This document shows positions 35,946 to 47,583 of a stretch of DNA of 64,000 nucleotides, piece after piece. Position 1 is the stretch's first letter. The number at the start of each line of letters is the position of its first letter. The DNA comes from Arbacia lixula (Eukaryota > Echinodermata > Echinoidea > Arbacioida > Arbaciidae). The notes beneath the pieces were generated by a model. It saw only the letters and a list, made by a program, of their open reading frames with translations. It had not been told where the DNA came from and made no database searches. The DNA is taken from contig OZ022594.1 of NCBI GenBank assembly GCA_963669155.1, forward strand, positions 5,197,795 to 5,261,794, in the 5' to 3' direction. Position numbers and translations under genes: made by a program.

Positions 35946-37001
35946 CGGTACATTGTAGTTGCCCCCTTTTTTCCCCCAAAAGTCACAAATTATACCTTAA
36001 CAATGAAGTGTATGAAATGTGAGGCATGCAAGTACATGTAGATCCATTTACATACTCAGCAAAAGTTCAAATGAATGTTGTTTTTGATTGAATTCCTTCT
36101 ATTTCGTAGGGATAATTTGAATGTGTTTTTTTTGTAGTGTAGTGTAGTGTCCCCCTTTTATAAATTCAGTGGATCTCTGCAAGTACATGTACAGTGTATC
36201 ATCACCTCGACTATAGTGTTTTAAAGTGAAAGTTCTGCGTAAATCTCAAGAAAAATTAAAACAATTCTTGGGAGGGGGGTGCAATTCATATATGGGGCTA
36301 CTTTTGAAGCCTGACATCATGTCTTCTTTCTGAAGCACCGTGTAAATTGTTTTCACTGCAACAATCGATACATGTATCATTGACCTTACAAGTGCACAGT
36401 TGTGCTATAGTAAACAGTGTCGAGTGCATTTAACTTGTGGATATCAGTCATGAATTGGCAATACAAGTTGTAAGGTTGAGTGATGTATGACAAGGAATCA
36501 CTGTATTACTGTGCATCCCTACAGTTGTTCTGCACATAAACTGTAACAGTACCAATCTTTGAAAATTCCATTGACTTTCTACACATCTCCATGCCAATGG
36601 TAACGAAAAGGTTAAACTTGGAGAACATCATGTCGATCAATTATCAACTTACCTTGCATGTGTTCATGCTACATTATAATTCTCAATTCAATGTGTCTTC
36701 AGAGGCACACAAACACACACAAAAAAATTGCATTCACTTTCTATCAAAAATTCATGACATTTTTTTGTCATTGGCGTTTTTTTGATAGCTCACTCCTCAC
36801 TCCATTTTGATATTCCTAGTTAGGCAAATCCTGGTATTGATTTGTGAACCATCCCTACTGTACATTGTTTACTTGGCTGACTTCCCAGCATGTGTACACT
36901 CTGAAAGCAGAATCAAAGACTCCCAATACACTGCTTTCATCCAGACATTCATCTCCTGCCAAACACTCCAGATACGAGCCTCAGTCTGATGACAACTCTC
37001 C

Positions 37002-37015
37002 GTTGCCATGGAAAC
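37002..37015. promoter_or_regulatory. RFX X-box-like site
   Basis: GTTGCCATGGAAAC closely follows the imperfect palindrome bound by RFX factors. It lies in intron 1 in a non-repetitive stretch (about 36890-37110). Function is unproven. Confidence 0.3.
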
Positions 37016-37487
37016 TTTAAATCGAATACGGTGGAGAAATGGAGCAATTCAAAGTGGGTGGTAATGCATCTGAGCCTCGCACCAGAACTCGATTGTGTTC
37101 CCTGACAATTATATCAGGATTGATAGACATGCTAAGCTCTAAATGACGTGATGTCATACATATGTATGCTGTACAAGTACACTGGCGGTGAAGACAGTCC
37201 TTATTCCCCTTGTCACAAGTCAGTCATATTCCAAACAGCAAGTCTGCTGCCATTTTGCATTGAGGCAATACGGCATCATCCATCGCCTGCGTAGCTAATT
37301 GATCGCACGTTCTCACAAAATCTTCATTTGGTTGCTAATTTGTTGTTTTAGTGAATTGCACTGGTGTTTGCTTTCATCTGCCCAGAGAAGGATGCTGGAA
37401 GTGTGAATTAGCCCACAAGCTTTTGACATTAAAGGGCATGTACTGTACTTGGGAGGCAAAAAAGCCTTCAAAATGTAATTGTTAGCA

Positions 37488-40400
37488 CCCTTATAGAAAA
37501 ATCTGCAAGCTTGCTGCAAGCTTGCAGAGTGAGCTTGCTGCAAGCTAGTTGCAAGCTTGCCGCAAGCTTGCCGCAAGCTTGCCGCTAGCTTGCATGGTTC
37601 CAAAAATGCAAATGAGATAACTTATTAGCCAATCAGGGCAAAGAATATAGCGCGTAACCTGCAACCTTGCTGCAAGCTAGTAAGCTTGCAACCTGCAACC
37701 TTGCTGCAAGCGAGCTTGTAACCTGCAAGCTTGCAGAGTGAGCTTGCCGCAAGCTAGTTGCAAGCTTGCCGCAAACTTACCAGTAGAAACTAGTAGAATA
37801 CCTACTGGAGCCATCAGGAGACCAATATGAATCAAAATTAAAAATATTGATGAATTATCGATTTCAATTTAGTATATGATAATCCAAATTATGGCATATT
37901 TCCTTATCATTTTAACCTCATCCTATCCTATATTTATTCCTATTCTATCCTATACCTATCCTAATTCCTGGTCTTTCCTACACAGACTTTCATATATATA
38001 GCAGTACGGTTATAAGGTTCATAAGATATTGGTTACCCAACTTACATTTAAGAAGATCATTTTTGTTGTTATTATCATTATTGCCTTCACTTAAGTAGGT
38101 GACATTCACTATTTTATGTTTAAACTTGAAATCATTACTTGGTAAAATTCCTTTTATCTGGTTAGGGGGAGGTTATCTATTTAAAAGTACAAAATTAGGA
38201 CACGTAAATACATGCATGAATATTCATGAGCATCTCTATTTCTATTGGTTTCTATTGGTTTCTACTGGTCTCCATTACCAGTAGAATTCACTGGTCTCTA
38301 ATGGTTTCTACTGGTTTGACTTAGTATTTTTCACACTCCTTTTCAAACCATTAGATCTCACTGGTTTCTATTGGTTTCTACTGGTTTGACTTTGTATTTT
38401 TCATACTCCTTTTCAAAACATTATATCTCACTACTTTCTATTGGTTTCTACTGATCTCCAATACCACGAGAATTCACTGGTCTCTAATGGTTTCTACTGG
38501 TTTGACTTTGTATTTTTCACACTCCTTTTCAAAGCATTAGATCTCACTGGTTTCTATTGGTTTCTACTGGTTTGACTTTGAATTTTTGACACTCCTTTTC
38601 AAGCCATTAGGTCTTACTGGTTTCTATTGGTTTATACTGGTCTCCACCAGTAGAATTCACTGGTCTCTAATGGTTTTTACTGGTTTGACTCTGTATTTTT
38701 CACACTCCTTTTCAAACCATTAAGTTTCACTGGTCTCTAATGGTTTCTCCTGGTTTGACTTTGAATTTTTCAAACTCCTTTTCAAAACATTATATCTCAC
38801 TAGTTTCTATTAGTAATGGTTTCTCCTGGTTTGACTTTGAATTTTTCACACTCCTTTTCAAAACATTATATCTCACTAGTTTCTATTAGTGTGAAAAAAA
38901 CAAAGTCAAACCAGTTGAAACCATTAGAGACCAGTGGATTCTACTGGTATTGAAGACCAGTAGAAACCAATAGAAACCAGTGAGATCTAATGGTTTGAAA
39001 AGGAGTGTAAAAAAACAAAGTCAAACCAGTAGAAACCATTAGAGACCAGTGGATTCTAATGGTATTGAAGACCAGTAGAAACCAATAGAAACCAGTGAGA
39101 TCTAGTGGTTTGAGAAGGAGTGTGAAAAAAACAAAATCAAACCAGTAGAGACTATTAGAGACCAGTGGATTCTAATGGTTTCTACTGGTCTTCAATACCA
39201 TTAGAATCCACTGGTCTCTAATGGTTTCTACTGGTTTGACTTTGTTTTTTTCACACTCCTTCTCAAACCATTAGATCTCACTGGTTTCTATTGGTTTCTA
39301 CTGGTCTTCAACACATTAGACTCTACTGGTTTCTACTAGCTGGTTTCTACTGGTTTGATTTCGTAGTTCCTCTTCAGACCAGTAGACTCTACTGGACCAG
39401 TAGAAACCAGTAGACGGTCTCTACTGGTTTCTACTGCTTTCTATGGGAATTTTGACCTGGGTGGCCACAACAAACAATAATGGATCTTGATTTGGATCAC
39501 AATGGTATTGTACACTGAAATGTAAACTGAATACAGGCAAAAATATATCAACATTATCTTTAATGCAATAATTGTTTACCTTTTGGTCTTGGTCGGCATC
39601 TAGGCATGCATTCGTCATATATTAATGTTAAGTTCCATGTCACTTACATGTGACCTCTATCGAAATGAAGATAATTAGAATATTTTCAAAACTGCATATC
39701 TATGGCAAGGGATGGATATCAGATGAATATCTGTTTTAACTCAGCTATATAGGTGATGTTGAGTTCTGGCAAGGGTCAGAACAATAAGTTGTTAGTGTAT
39801 GTATATTGTCTAGTTTCATTATTAAAACACTAAAGATTTGGTGAAGATTTAAAAAGAAAGGGGCTTGAAATGATTAAATATGATTTGACACTTTTGGGGA
39901 GTATGCATGAATTAGTGTCATGTGCTAACATTTATCAAGTAATGTACTGTGTTAATTTACAGGGTGCAATTGTGGTGCTTATGGGCCTTATATTTACATA
40001 AATATTTACAAGCGTACGTGTGTAACCATGTTTATGTCCAGCAAGCTTAGAGGAATAAGGTTACTAGTACAGAACACGTGTCCTGCAAGTCTGCAAGTTT
40101 GCAGGACCTAAGATTGAGTCCTGCCAACTTGCAGGTCCCGAGGTTGCACCCTGCAAGCTTGCGGAACATGAGGCCTGCAAGCTCGCAGCAAGTTTGCAGG
40201 ATATGACGTCCAGTCTTGCAAGCTTGCTGCGAACTTGCAGGGTGCAACTTCGGATCCCGCAAGCTTGCTGCCAGCATGCAGGTTGCAACCTCAGGCCCTG
40301 CAAGCACGCTGCAAGCTTGCAGGTTGCAACCTCGGGCCCTGCAAGCTCGCTGCAAGCTTGCAGGGTGCAACCTCGGGCCCTGCAAGCTCGCTGCAAGCTT

Positions 40401-40572
40401 GCAGGATGCAACTGCAGATCCTGCAAGCTTGCTGCAAGCTTGCGGTTAGCTTGCAGCAAGATTGCAAGCAAGGTCTGCAATCTTAAATTTGTGAACGCAC
40501 GCTTATTAAGATTGCTGCAAGCTCACCGCAAGCTTGTTGCAAGCTTGTTGCAAGCTTGGATTTCTGTAAGGG
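37488..40572. mobile_element. Nested 3.1-kb element with CCCTTATAGAAA ends
   Basis: The left tip CCCTTATAGAAAAATC and the right tip GATTTCTGTAAGGG are near-complementary. CA flanks both sides (37486-37487 and 40573-40574). Next to each end is an array of a 12-base word like TGCAAGCTTGCC (left about 37505-37772, right about 40075-40557). The interior holds the large CTACTGGTTT repeat block and AT-rich unique DNA. No transposase is seen. Open frames rich in LQACKLAAS arise from the 12-base period. Confidence 0.8.
38235..39445. repeat. CTACTGGTTT repeat block with large inverted symmetry
   Basis: Units of TTTCTACTGGTTTGACTTTG and CACACTCCTTTTCAAA are direct at about 38235-38885, inverted at about 38886-39165, and direct again to about 39375. 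One palindrome centre is near 39190, where GAGACCAGTGGATTCTAATGG faces its complement. Confidence 0.9.
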
Positions 40573-40885
40573 CAATCTTCTTGCCAATGGTCTTAAATTC
40601 ATGTATTGTCTATTTTAGAAGCTTGTTGAAAGTTATTTGCCCTCAAATGATCCACATATGGAGTAATTAATGATTAATGATGAAATCCTCAAAATGTTCG
40701 GCCTGAACTTTTTGAGGATTTGTGAAGTAATCACACATTACTCCAAATGTAGATCATTTGAAGGCAAATAACTCTTGGCAAGCTTCTAAAATAGACAATA
40801 CATGAATTTAAGGTCATTGGCAAGAAGATTGCTAACAATTACATTTCAAAAGGCTTTTTTGCCTTCCCAGTACAGTATATGCCCT

Positions 40886-41316
40886 TTAAAGATTGAAGAG
40901 AGATGGTGTGGTTATATTTGTACATGTGCAGAGCTCTGTATCACAAAGAATGAGTTGCAATATCTAATGCAAGTGTCTGTATCACAAAACCATCACTGCT
41001 ATGTATTGCGGGTCCTAACCAATATAGAATAATGAATCAATTTGATACTAAAATTAAAGGAATCACTATTGGAAGAATATATTCATTGATGAATCATACA
41101 GAACTTTCAGCCCAAAGATTGACCTTTCTTTTAATAAGCCTTACACTGTAGTTAGCTTGATTTGAGTTTTAAGCATTGAGCTATTAATCAATTTAGATAT
41201 CGCTTGTTTTTATTTGGGGCATCTACGTAGGCATACCCCAATAACATAGAAATCAGTAATTGATGTAGTGTAAGTTGGGTATCTGTGGAGTATGCCCAAC
41301 ATTTATTAAGGTTTAT
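40886..41316. other. Unique AT-rich intron sequence
   Basis: Nothing recognisable was seen. Confidence 0.4.
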
Positions 41317-41557
41317 TGCCATTTGGCCCAATCCCAGTTGGTCCACTCACCATTTCGTCTACAGGGAATCCCTTAAAAATACCGTTTTTGATTAAAATTT
41401 TGGGTTAACTTATGAACAACTCTAATCTACACCATATAACCTCATCCGTTAACCCTAATCCAGACCCCTACCCTAACCCTAACCCATACAAATCAGCATG
41501 TGATGGTACATGTAGACGAAATGGTGAGTGGACCAACTGGGAGTGGACCAAATGGCA
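41317..41557. mobile_element. MITE family H (241 bp) with telomere-like core
   Basis: TGCCATTTGGCCCAATCCCA at the left and the complement of TGGGAGTGGACCAAATGGCA at the right form arms of about 45 bp that run to GTCTACA. Between them is CCCTACCCTAACCCTAACCC (about 41467-41486), a telomere-like run. A target duplication is not clear. Confidence 0.8.
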
Positions 41558-43887
41558 GATCACCTTTATTAATGGGTCTGTCAGGTTGACCTTCCTAGAG
41601 CTCTGCCTCATAAAGAATTGTGATTGATCTCAACTACATGTAGACTTGTAATTGATATCAATCTTTATCATGTACATTAGAGAAAGGGGATTCAAATTGA
41701 TCACAAATCTTTACAAGGCAGTGTCCAAGGGCCAGTAACATAAAGGTTTGCAATCAATCGCAAAATGGCAATGGCCAATCAACACCATTGTTACATGCAC
41801 TCTTTGTTCAAAAGACTGACCAGTAACCAATCAGAATTTGTTTTTCAAATTTGCAATTTATCATTAACTTTTATGTTACGGGGGCCCAGGTCTGCTTTTG
41901 GAATGGTTATGGGCTCTACTTTTAGAGATTTCTTCTGTCTTGCTTTGCACAGTTGGAAGCATCTACAAGTGAGACCATTCACAGTCAAACATTGAATAGA
42001 AAACACTCTCTGGAATGTTTCATAAGAAGGCTACTTATACTCAAGTCATGAATAAAGCCAATTGTGGGTGTATTGTTGTGTGTGTTGAGGAAGGGATCAA
42101 AGAAAACACTGGACCTTAAAAAGAATGTTGGATAGCTGTCATTGCATTGTAATTGGAGTCAACGAAGTGTAAAGTTGTGTAGAATTGGTTTGAGTCTTAG
42201 CCTGTGTAAGAGATGTTATGCACGCAGACGTAAATACAGTGACGTGCATTTCAATGAAGACGTTATGGTTCTCTTCACTGTGAGTTTAACTCAATGTGTA
42301 CCGCACATGACTTTATCACTATTAATACCCACAATTTCCATAGACCAGCAGTTTATCTTGTATGCTAGGAGTTAACTTAATCGAACAAGGAGCATTATGG
42401 CTGTGGTAAGTTTGTAAATGTTCATAACCTGACTGTATGAATACCATGATAGTTACTAGTAAAAAGAGTATGTTAAGTAAATGTTTGGCCAAGCTACATG
42501 TAGCAGGAGAGTGGATAGAAGCCAGGGTGGTTGCCAATCTAGAAAACGTACAGTGCACACACACCACATCAATTGTGATTTGTTATTAATCCCATGATTT
42601 AAACTGGCGTAACAATTTGTCAGGACTCAGGGGCGAGGATAGTATTATTTTTTTTTTTGGTACACTATGATAATTTGCATGCCCTACATGTCTGCCCAGC
42701 CACTGTTTTTTCTTGTATTACATGTAGCATTGATTTCGAAATTACCATGACATTTTGCTTCAATAAAACATGTAAATAACTAGTAATGTGGTCATGAGGC
42801 CATTAAAGGGGATTAGAATATAAAGAAACGACATGATCACTCCCTCGTGGAAGATTACGGGGTATTCCTCTTCCCTACTTTATGACTTTAGATTAGGTAC
42901 TTGCCCTTTTCACCCCCATTTTTGGGCTTCCATTTACTGCATTTTAAGATGATAAATTTGTCCATTGAGTTTACATGTATGTTCTTCTCAGCCCCCCAAA
43001 ATATAAAAGCCCAGCCACTCAGCATTCAGTATTTTGGAACCAGATAACTTCCATGTTGAGCCTATTCCTCATTTACATGTATATAATGGTGCTTTCTAAA
43101 TTGATGACATGCCAAAATGCCTTTCCTTGATGTTATAACCATGCACCTATTATTATGTGCTACCATTCTCTGTATTTGAAGACAATTACTGGGTAGATAC
43201 ATTTGATTTTAAATATTCTTCTCAGCTCCAAAATATAAAAGACCATCCTGTATTTTGTGCTCATATAACTTCCATTTTGAGCCTTCTACCGGGGTACTCA
43301 TTTAATGTACATGTAGTAGTACTGTGTGAATCGAAACAGCAAATGTCATTCCTGCACTATTCTACATGTAATACAGCATCGGAAATAATATGTAGAAAAT
43401 CATTGAACAGTCAAGTTCTATTATGTACAACATTCATTGTAAGGGCGTATATATATTGGAGAGGCTCTGAAATGTTGATTGTAACAGACTGGAATTCATC
43501 CATCCTTGGCTATTCAAAGCACTGAATCGCTTCTAGATGTAGATGGACAAAGGCTGTCAAAATACCCATACATATTCCTTGATACCCGTATATTGCTTTC
43601 AGATAACTTGGGTTTCTCATGCTGGTTACTGCTTTTTATTAAAACGAGTTTCTAAGGAGACGTTGAAAGAGAGCAAAAGAACATTCATATATTGTGGATA
43701 TTCCACATTGAAATGTATAAATTAACATATTACACACTTGAAATGAAATGAGATAATGGTATTTTGTTCAGATGTAGATTAAGAAACCTGGCAAAAAATG
43801 TTAATTTTCATATTGAAGTAAATGAAAGCAATTTAAATCAGTCTGAATCAACATGTACCTGTATAAAAAGTCAGAAAGGGTGTTTGT
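41558..43887. other. Unique AT-rich intron sequence
   Basis: A diverged duplication of about 230 bp is visible, with TCTCAGCxCCxAAAATATAAAA and AACTTCCATxTTGAGCCT near 42985-43062 and 43220-43280. No exon was supported. Confidence 0.4.
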
Positions 43888-44610
43888 TCATTCAATTGCG
43901 GTACTTGATGTAAATTGAATTGGGTTACTAACCTCTTGGCATGTATGTACTCTGCAGTATGTGATTGAGTCATTGCAATCATTCTGAAGATTAATGAGGT
44001 CTGTTTTTAATCGATTCCACTCCTTCCGAGCCTTTTCTTTGGGGCTGCCAGGACTCGAGAAGAAGAAAGCCATGACATTAATGTACGACGGGTAATTTTT
44101 GTGTGAAATGTATTTCTGCACTTTTTCGCAACACAGAGCAAACACATATTTAATATCGCAAATTTATAGCTATCTTTATCAGGCTAGATGCGCAAGTCTA
44201 TCGGTGATTCCAGAGTTCCTAGTCCTGGCATTTAACTTGTGCGCCTTTTGCATGCTGTGATGCATTGTACAGCCATCAGCTTTTTTATGGCGCTCAATGT
44301 TTATTTGATAATGCTTTCTTCAGGGTTTTGTTGATAATTCCAAAGCATATGGTGGATTTTTTTTTTTAGTTTCATGTACAAGTATTTGTTGTGTTCAAAG
44401 TTAGCATCCCACCAATATGTGTGCTCTGCCAGCCATGGAAATTACCGTTTTTACAGTATACTCTTTTCAATTTGGAAGAAATTTCATTGGGTGTTCGTCC
44501 GTGCACCCTAGGACACCCAATGAATTTTGGGGGTCTGAAAGCAATTGTCGATAAGACATGGATGAAACATGAATACAAATTCTGAGAAAAAATTTACCCA
44601 CAATGGTTAC

Positions 44611-44774
44611 CTGGGCCCTGTTGCATAAAATTTACCATTAATGGTAACTCTGCCATCAATGGTAACTACCGTGGTAATACCACTTGACAGCCAATCAAAT
44701 TCAAGGTTGCAGTATAATTTGTATTTGGAAGCAAAGTTACCATTAGTGGTAAGTTTTATGCAACAGGGCCCTGG
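44611..44774. mobile_element. MITE family I (about 164 bp), GGGCCCTGTTGCATAAAA ends
   Basis: The terminal inverted repeats GGGCCCTGTTGCATAAAA and TTTTATGCAACAGGGCCC bound repeated TTACCATTAATGGTAA words. I see no clean target duplication, so the class is uncertain. Confidence 0.85.
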
Positions 44775-45164
44775 TGATGCAATGGACTGAAAAGGTTTCA
44801 TTTACCTTCTACTGATCTTAGAAAAAGATATGACTGACACCCCTGAGTTTTGTACGGAGCGTTCAGAATGGTGTGTGCAGGTGCGACGGTAATTGCATCA
44901 TTGTAGAAGGTGTGACAGTGGCTGAATTGTAGCTGATTTCACCCCAAACAGGTCTTTTGTTTCGCGATGCCACTTCATGCACTGACACTTGATCCTTACC
45001 TCTATTTCAGACTCACTCTTTGTTTTAAGTGATTTCAGTCCTGTGCTTGTAATGCCGATATACCTGGGCCATCTTGCACTCAAGTCAAGTTACGATTAAA
45101 TGCAACTCAGATAAAACGCAACTTGCGTTTAATATTTGCACAAAGAGTCTTGTGATAAAACAAG

Positions 45165-45400
45165 TGGAGGGGCCATGATATTAGTTGGGAACTGTCACTA
45201 AAGGTTTGGAGGTCTGGGGTTCAAGCCCATGGCACTTGTGTCATTCAGCAAGATACAATACCTACAAAACGCTGCTCTCTACCCAGGAGTATAAATGGGC
45301 ACCTGGTGAACAATAACATGAATAATCTGGACCCAGGGAGTAGAGATGGTGCACATGTGTGCGCATGATGTGTTTTGTATCCAGCGACCATGCCTACAAT
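45165..45400 (+). mobile_element. Probable tRNA-derived SINE remnant
   Basis: A B-box-like GGTTCAAGCCC (45218-45228) is followed by TCATTCAGCAAGATAC and a segment with CTCTACCCAGGAGTATAAAT and GGGCACCTGG, an arrangement I associate with SINEs in marine invertebrates. The A-box is degenerate and no tail is obvious. Confidence 0.45.
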
Positions 45401-45480
45401 TGTATTAAACATTCCGCTGAATTTGGTCTCTAGAAATGCACCATTACTTTCAACTTGTCTCTTCTTCTTTCTACTTCCAG

Positions 45481-45621
45481 GTGAAGACGGGCTTCCTGAG
45501 TGTCTGCAACGGCCCCAAGAATGCCCAGCGGGTGCGTGCCCAGCTGTCTACGGAGACCTTCACCCTACAGAAGGAGGAGACCTTCGTGGTCAACCCCATT
45601 GACCCAAACGGCCTGCACGAG
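45481..45621 (+). CDS. SNTG: Gamma-syntrophin exon: N-terminal half of split PH domain
   Basis: The exon has 47 codons, flanked by a long pyrimidine tract ending TTCCAG and by the donor GAG|GTACGT, phase 0 at both ends. The peptide begins VKTGFLSV and continues with VRAQLSTETFTLQKEETFVV. It matches the layout of the gamma-syntrophin N-terminus, where a KTG-x-L strand is followed by a V-R-x-x-L strand and an L-x-Q-x-Q/E strand. In syntrophins this region is the first part of a PH domain that is split by the inserted PDZ domain. Codons are strongly C/G-ending, as in the exon at 33908. Length and order fit the family. Homology was judged by eye, without an alignment tool. Confidence 0.85.
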
Positions 45622-45829
45622 GTACGTGTCTAGCGTTATTCAAAAAGTTCTCTCTTAAAAAGGTCTGTTGTTTTGAAGGATGTTTGTTGAAAGGTTCATG
45701 ATTCGAAAAGTTTTTTACTCCTACATTATGTTATTCTGAAGATTTGGTTGTCAGAAAACAAAGTAGGACTGGTTTATCCAAAAACAAAATATGGTTCGTT
45801 GTTTTGAAAATGAATTGGTCTCATTAAAA

Positions 45830-46200
45830 GGTGGAAAAATCGTGTCATCCGCAGTGGCATTTACCTGACCGAGTTCAAGTTGTTGAGAGGGCAAGAGGGC
45901 AAGAAACTTGGCGAGTAATCTAATGTGAAAGGCCTCTGGTGATGCGCCTGTCGTGAAATAGAGTGGAAGAAATTAAAAAGTCATTCTTGGTGCCAGTGAG
46001 GCTGTTGATTACTTGCGCAGTTCTGCTCATTCAAGCTTGCTGGAAATGAGCTGCAACTCCTTCGTCAGAAATCTGGACACGTATCCATGGTGACACCAAT
46101 TAATGCCAATATTCCCGCCGATAATGTGCAGTGAAAGTTTGAACCTTACAAAGTTCATCATTATCTGATGAGAGGGTTACCGTAATTCTACCACACATTC
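45830..46200. promoter_or_regulatory. Unique block near exon 2 with X-box-like and E2F-like sites
   Basis: GTATCCATGGTGAC (46081-46094) resembles an RFX site and TTCCCGCC (46112-46119) an E2F site, in a non-repetitive stretch just downstream of an exon. It is a candidate intronic enhancer by motif only. Confidence 0.25.
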
Positions 46201-46520
46201 AATGGTCATTTTTAACACCCTTGGTTTTGAAGATTTCCAAGTTTTTTGGACAGTGAAAATGGCCACAAAATAAAATTGTACTGATTAATGCAGGTCATGA
46301 TTATTATTCATAATATTGGCGTGCCTACTTGTTTTTATTTTGTGTTAATCACTGGCAGATCCAGATGGAGGTGAAAAAAGCGCATCCCCCCCCCCCCCCT
46401 TTTCCTTTTGAGAAACCCACACTGAACATGTCATGTTAATACAACAATAAACAAGAACATTTCCTTCAGTGCCCCCTCCATTTGTAAATCGTGGATCTAT
46501 GGCCATTAGTGAGTGGAATT

Positions 46521-46542
46521 GGGGGGGGGGGGGGGGGGGGGG
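46521..46542. repeat. Poly-G run of 22
   Basis: Twenty-two consecutive G; a poly-C run lies about 135 bp upstream (near 46387-46399), so the two could pair. Confidence 0.95.
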
Positions 46543-47076
46543 TTATGATCATTGCTAAGCTCGCTTTTCTTCCTTGTTACAGTCATAACAATTGATATGC
46601 CATTCTATCCTATTTAGTTGTGTAAACGAACAGCTGTGCTTTCTCATCACTGCAAATGAGTAATTATCAGACAAGAAATCTGTGAAATCAATTACACTTC
46701 ATCTAAAGGTTACAACTTAAGTCAGTTTTGTCTTGCGCTGCTTTTGAGGGATACTGATTATTCTGCCAGTCATTACAACACAGTGAGAACCCTTAACACT
46801 CATCGTCCCATAGGAAATAAACTGAAAGATGGCCCGTCCCTTTTACAAACATCGATCTGCAAACTTCATGAAAGTTTGCACATGTTTAGCACATATCTTT
46901 GGTATATGTTAAATGTTGTAAGTGGCATGGGACAATCAATAGATGGTAGGCCTGCTGGCAAGGTTAAGGTTACATGTAGTTTTGTTTGAAGCCACAAATT
47001 CACCCCACAATATTGAAGTGAAATGGATAGCGACATAGTGAGAACCTTTAAAGCTCATGCTAGTTACTATGGTTAA

Positions 47077-47425
47077 AGGGCATATACTGTACTGGGAAGG
47101 CAAAAAAGCGTTCAAAAGGTAATTGTTAGCAATCCTCTTGCCAATGGTCTTAAATTCATGTATTGTCCATTATAGAAGCTTGCTGAAAGTTATTTGCCCT
47201 CAAATGATCCACCTTTGGAGTAATAAACGATTAATGATTAAATCCTCAAAATGTTCGGCCCGAACATTTAATTACTCATTACTCCAAATGTAGATCATTT
47301 TAGGGCAAATAACTTTCAGCAAGCTTCTTAAACGAACAATACATGAGTTTAAGACCACTGGCAAAAAGATTGCTAATAATTACCTTTTGAAGGCTTTTTT
47401 GCCTTCCCAGTCCAGTATATGCCCT
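47077..47425. mobile_element. TTAA MITE family B copy 4 (349 bp)
   Basis: TTAA lies at 47073-47076 and 47426-47429. The ends are AGGGCATATACTGTACTGGG and complement. It is about 15 bp shorter than the intact copy, with the loss near the palindrome centre. Confidence 0.9.
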
Positions 47426-47583
47426 TTAAGACCACAATTTAGTTCAATTCATTTGCTTTTAATGGTCTAAATAAATTTCCTTTGTGAATTTCGGCCACTT
47501 CAATGATGTAAATTATAGTGTAAAACTGTTTGTCTTATCAGTACATTCCAACTCACTGTGATGAAGACACACCAGTCAAAGTC

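Larger units (their letters stand above)
37433..40885. mobile_element. TTAA MITE family B copy 3, interrupted
   Basis: TTAA lies at 37429-37432 and 40886-40889. The first 55 bp match the family left arm and the sequence from 40573 onward matches the remainder. Removing the 3085-bp insert and its CA duplication leaves 366 bp, against 364 bp for intact copies. Confidence 0.9.
34127..45480 (+). other. Intron 1 of the gamma-syntrophin gene
   Basis: If the exon at 33908 belongs to this gene, this is an 11.35-kb intron with GTAAGA and TTCCAG ends. It contains a four-unit 87-bp tandem array, an RFX-like site, a TTAA-flanked MITE split by a 3.1-kb insert, a MITE with telomere-like sequence, a hAT-like MITE and a SINE-like remnant, all listed separately. 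The remaining sequence is AT-rich and unique to the eye. Confidence 0.6.

Noticed and set aside
40047..40670. Ala-, Cys-, Lys- and Leu-rich repeat proteins of up to 158 codons on both strands
   Set aside because: The 12-base array has a period divisible by three, so all frames stay open; the array sits at a transposon end.
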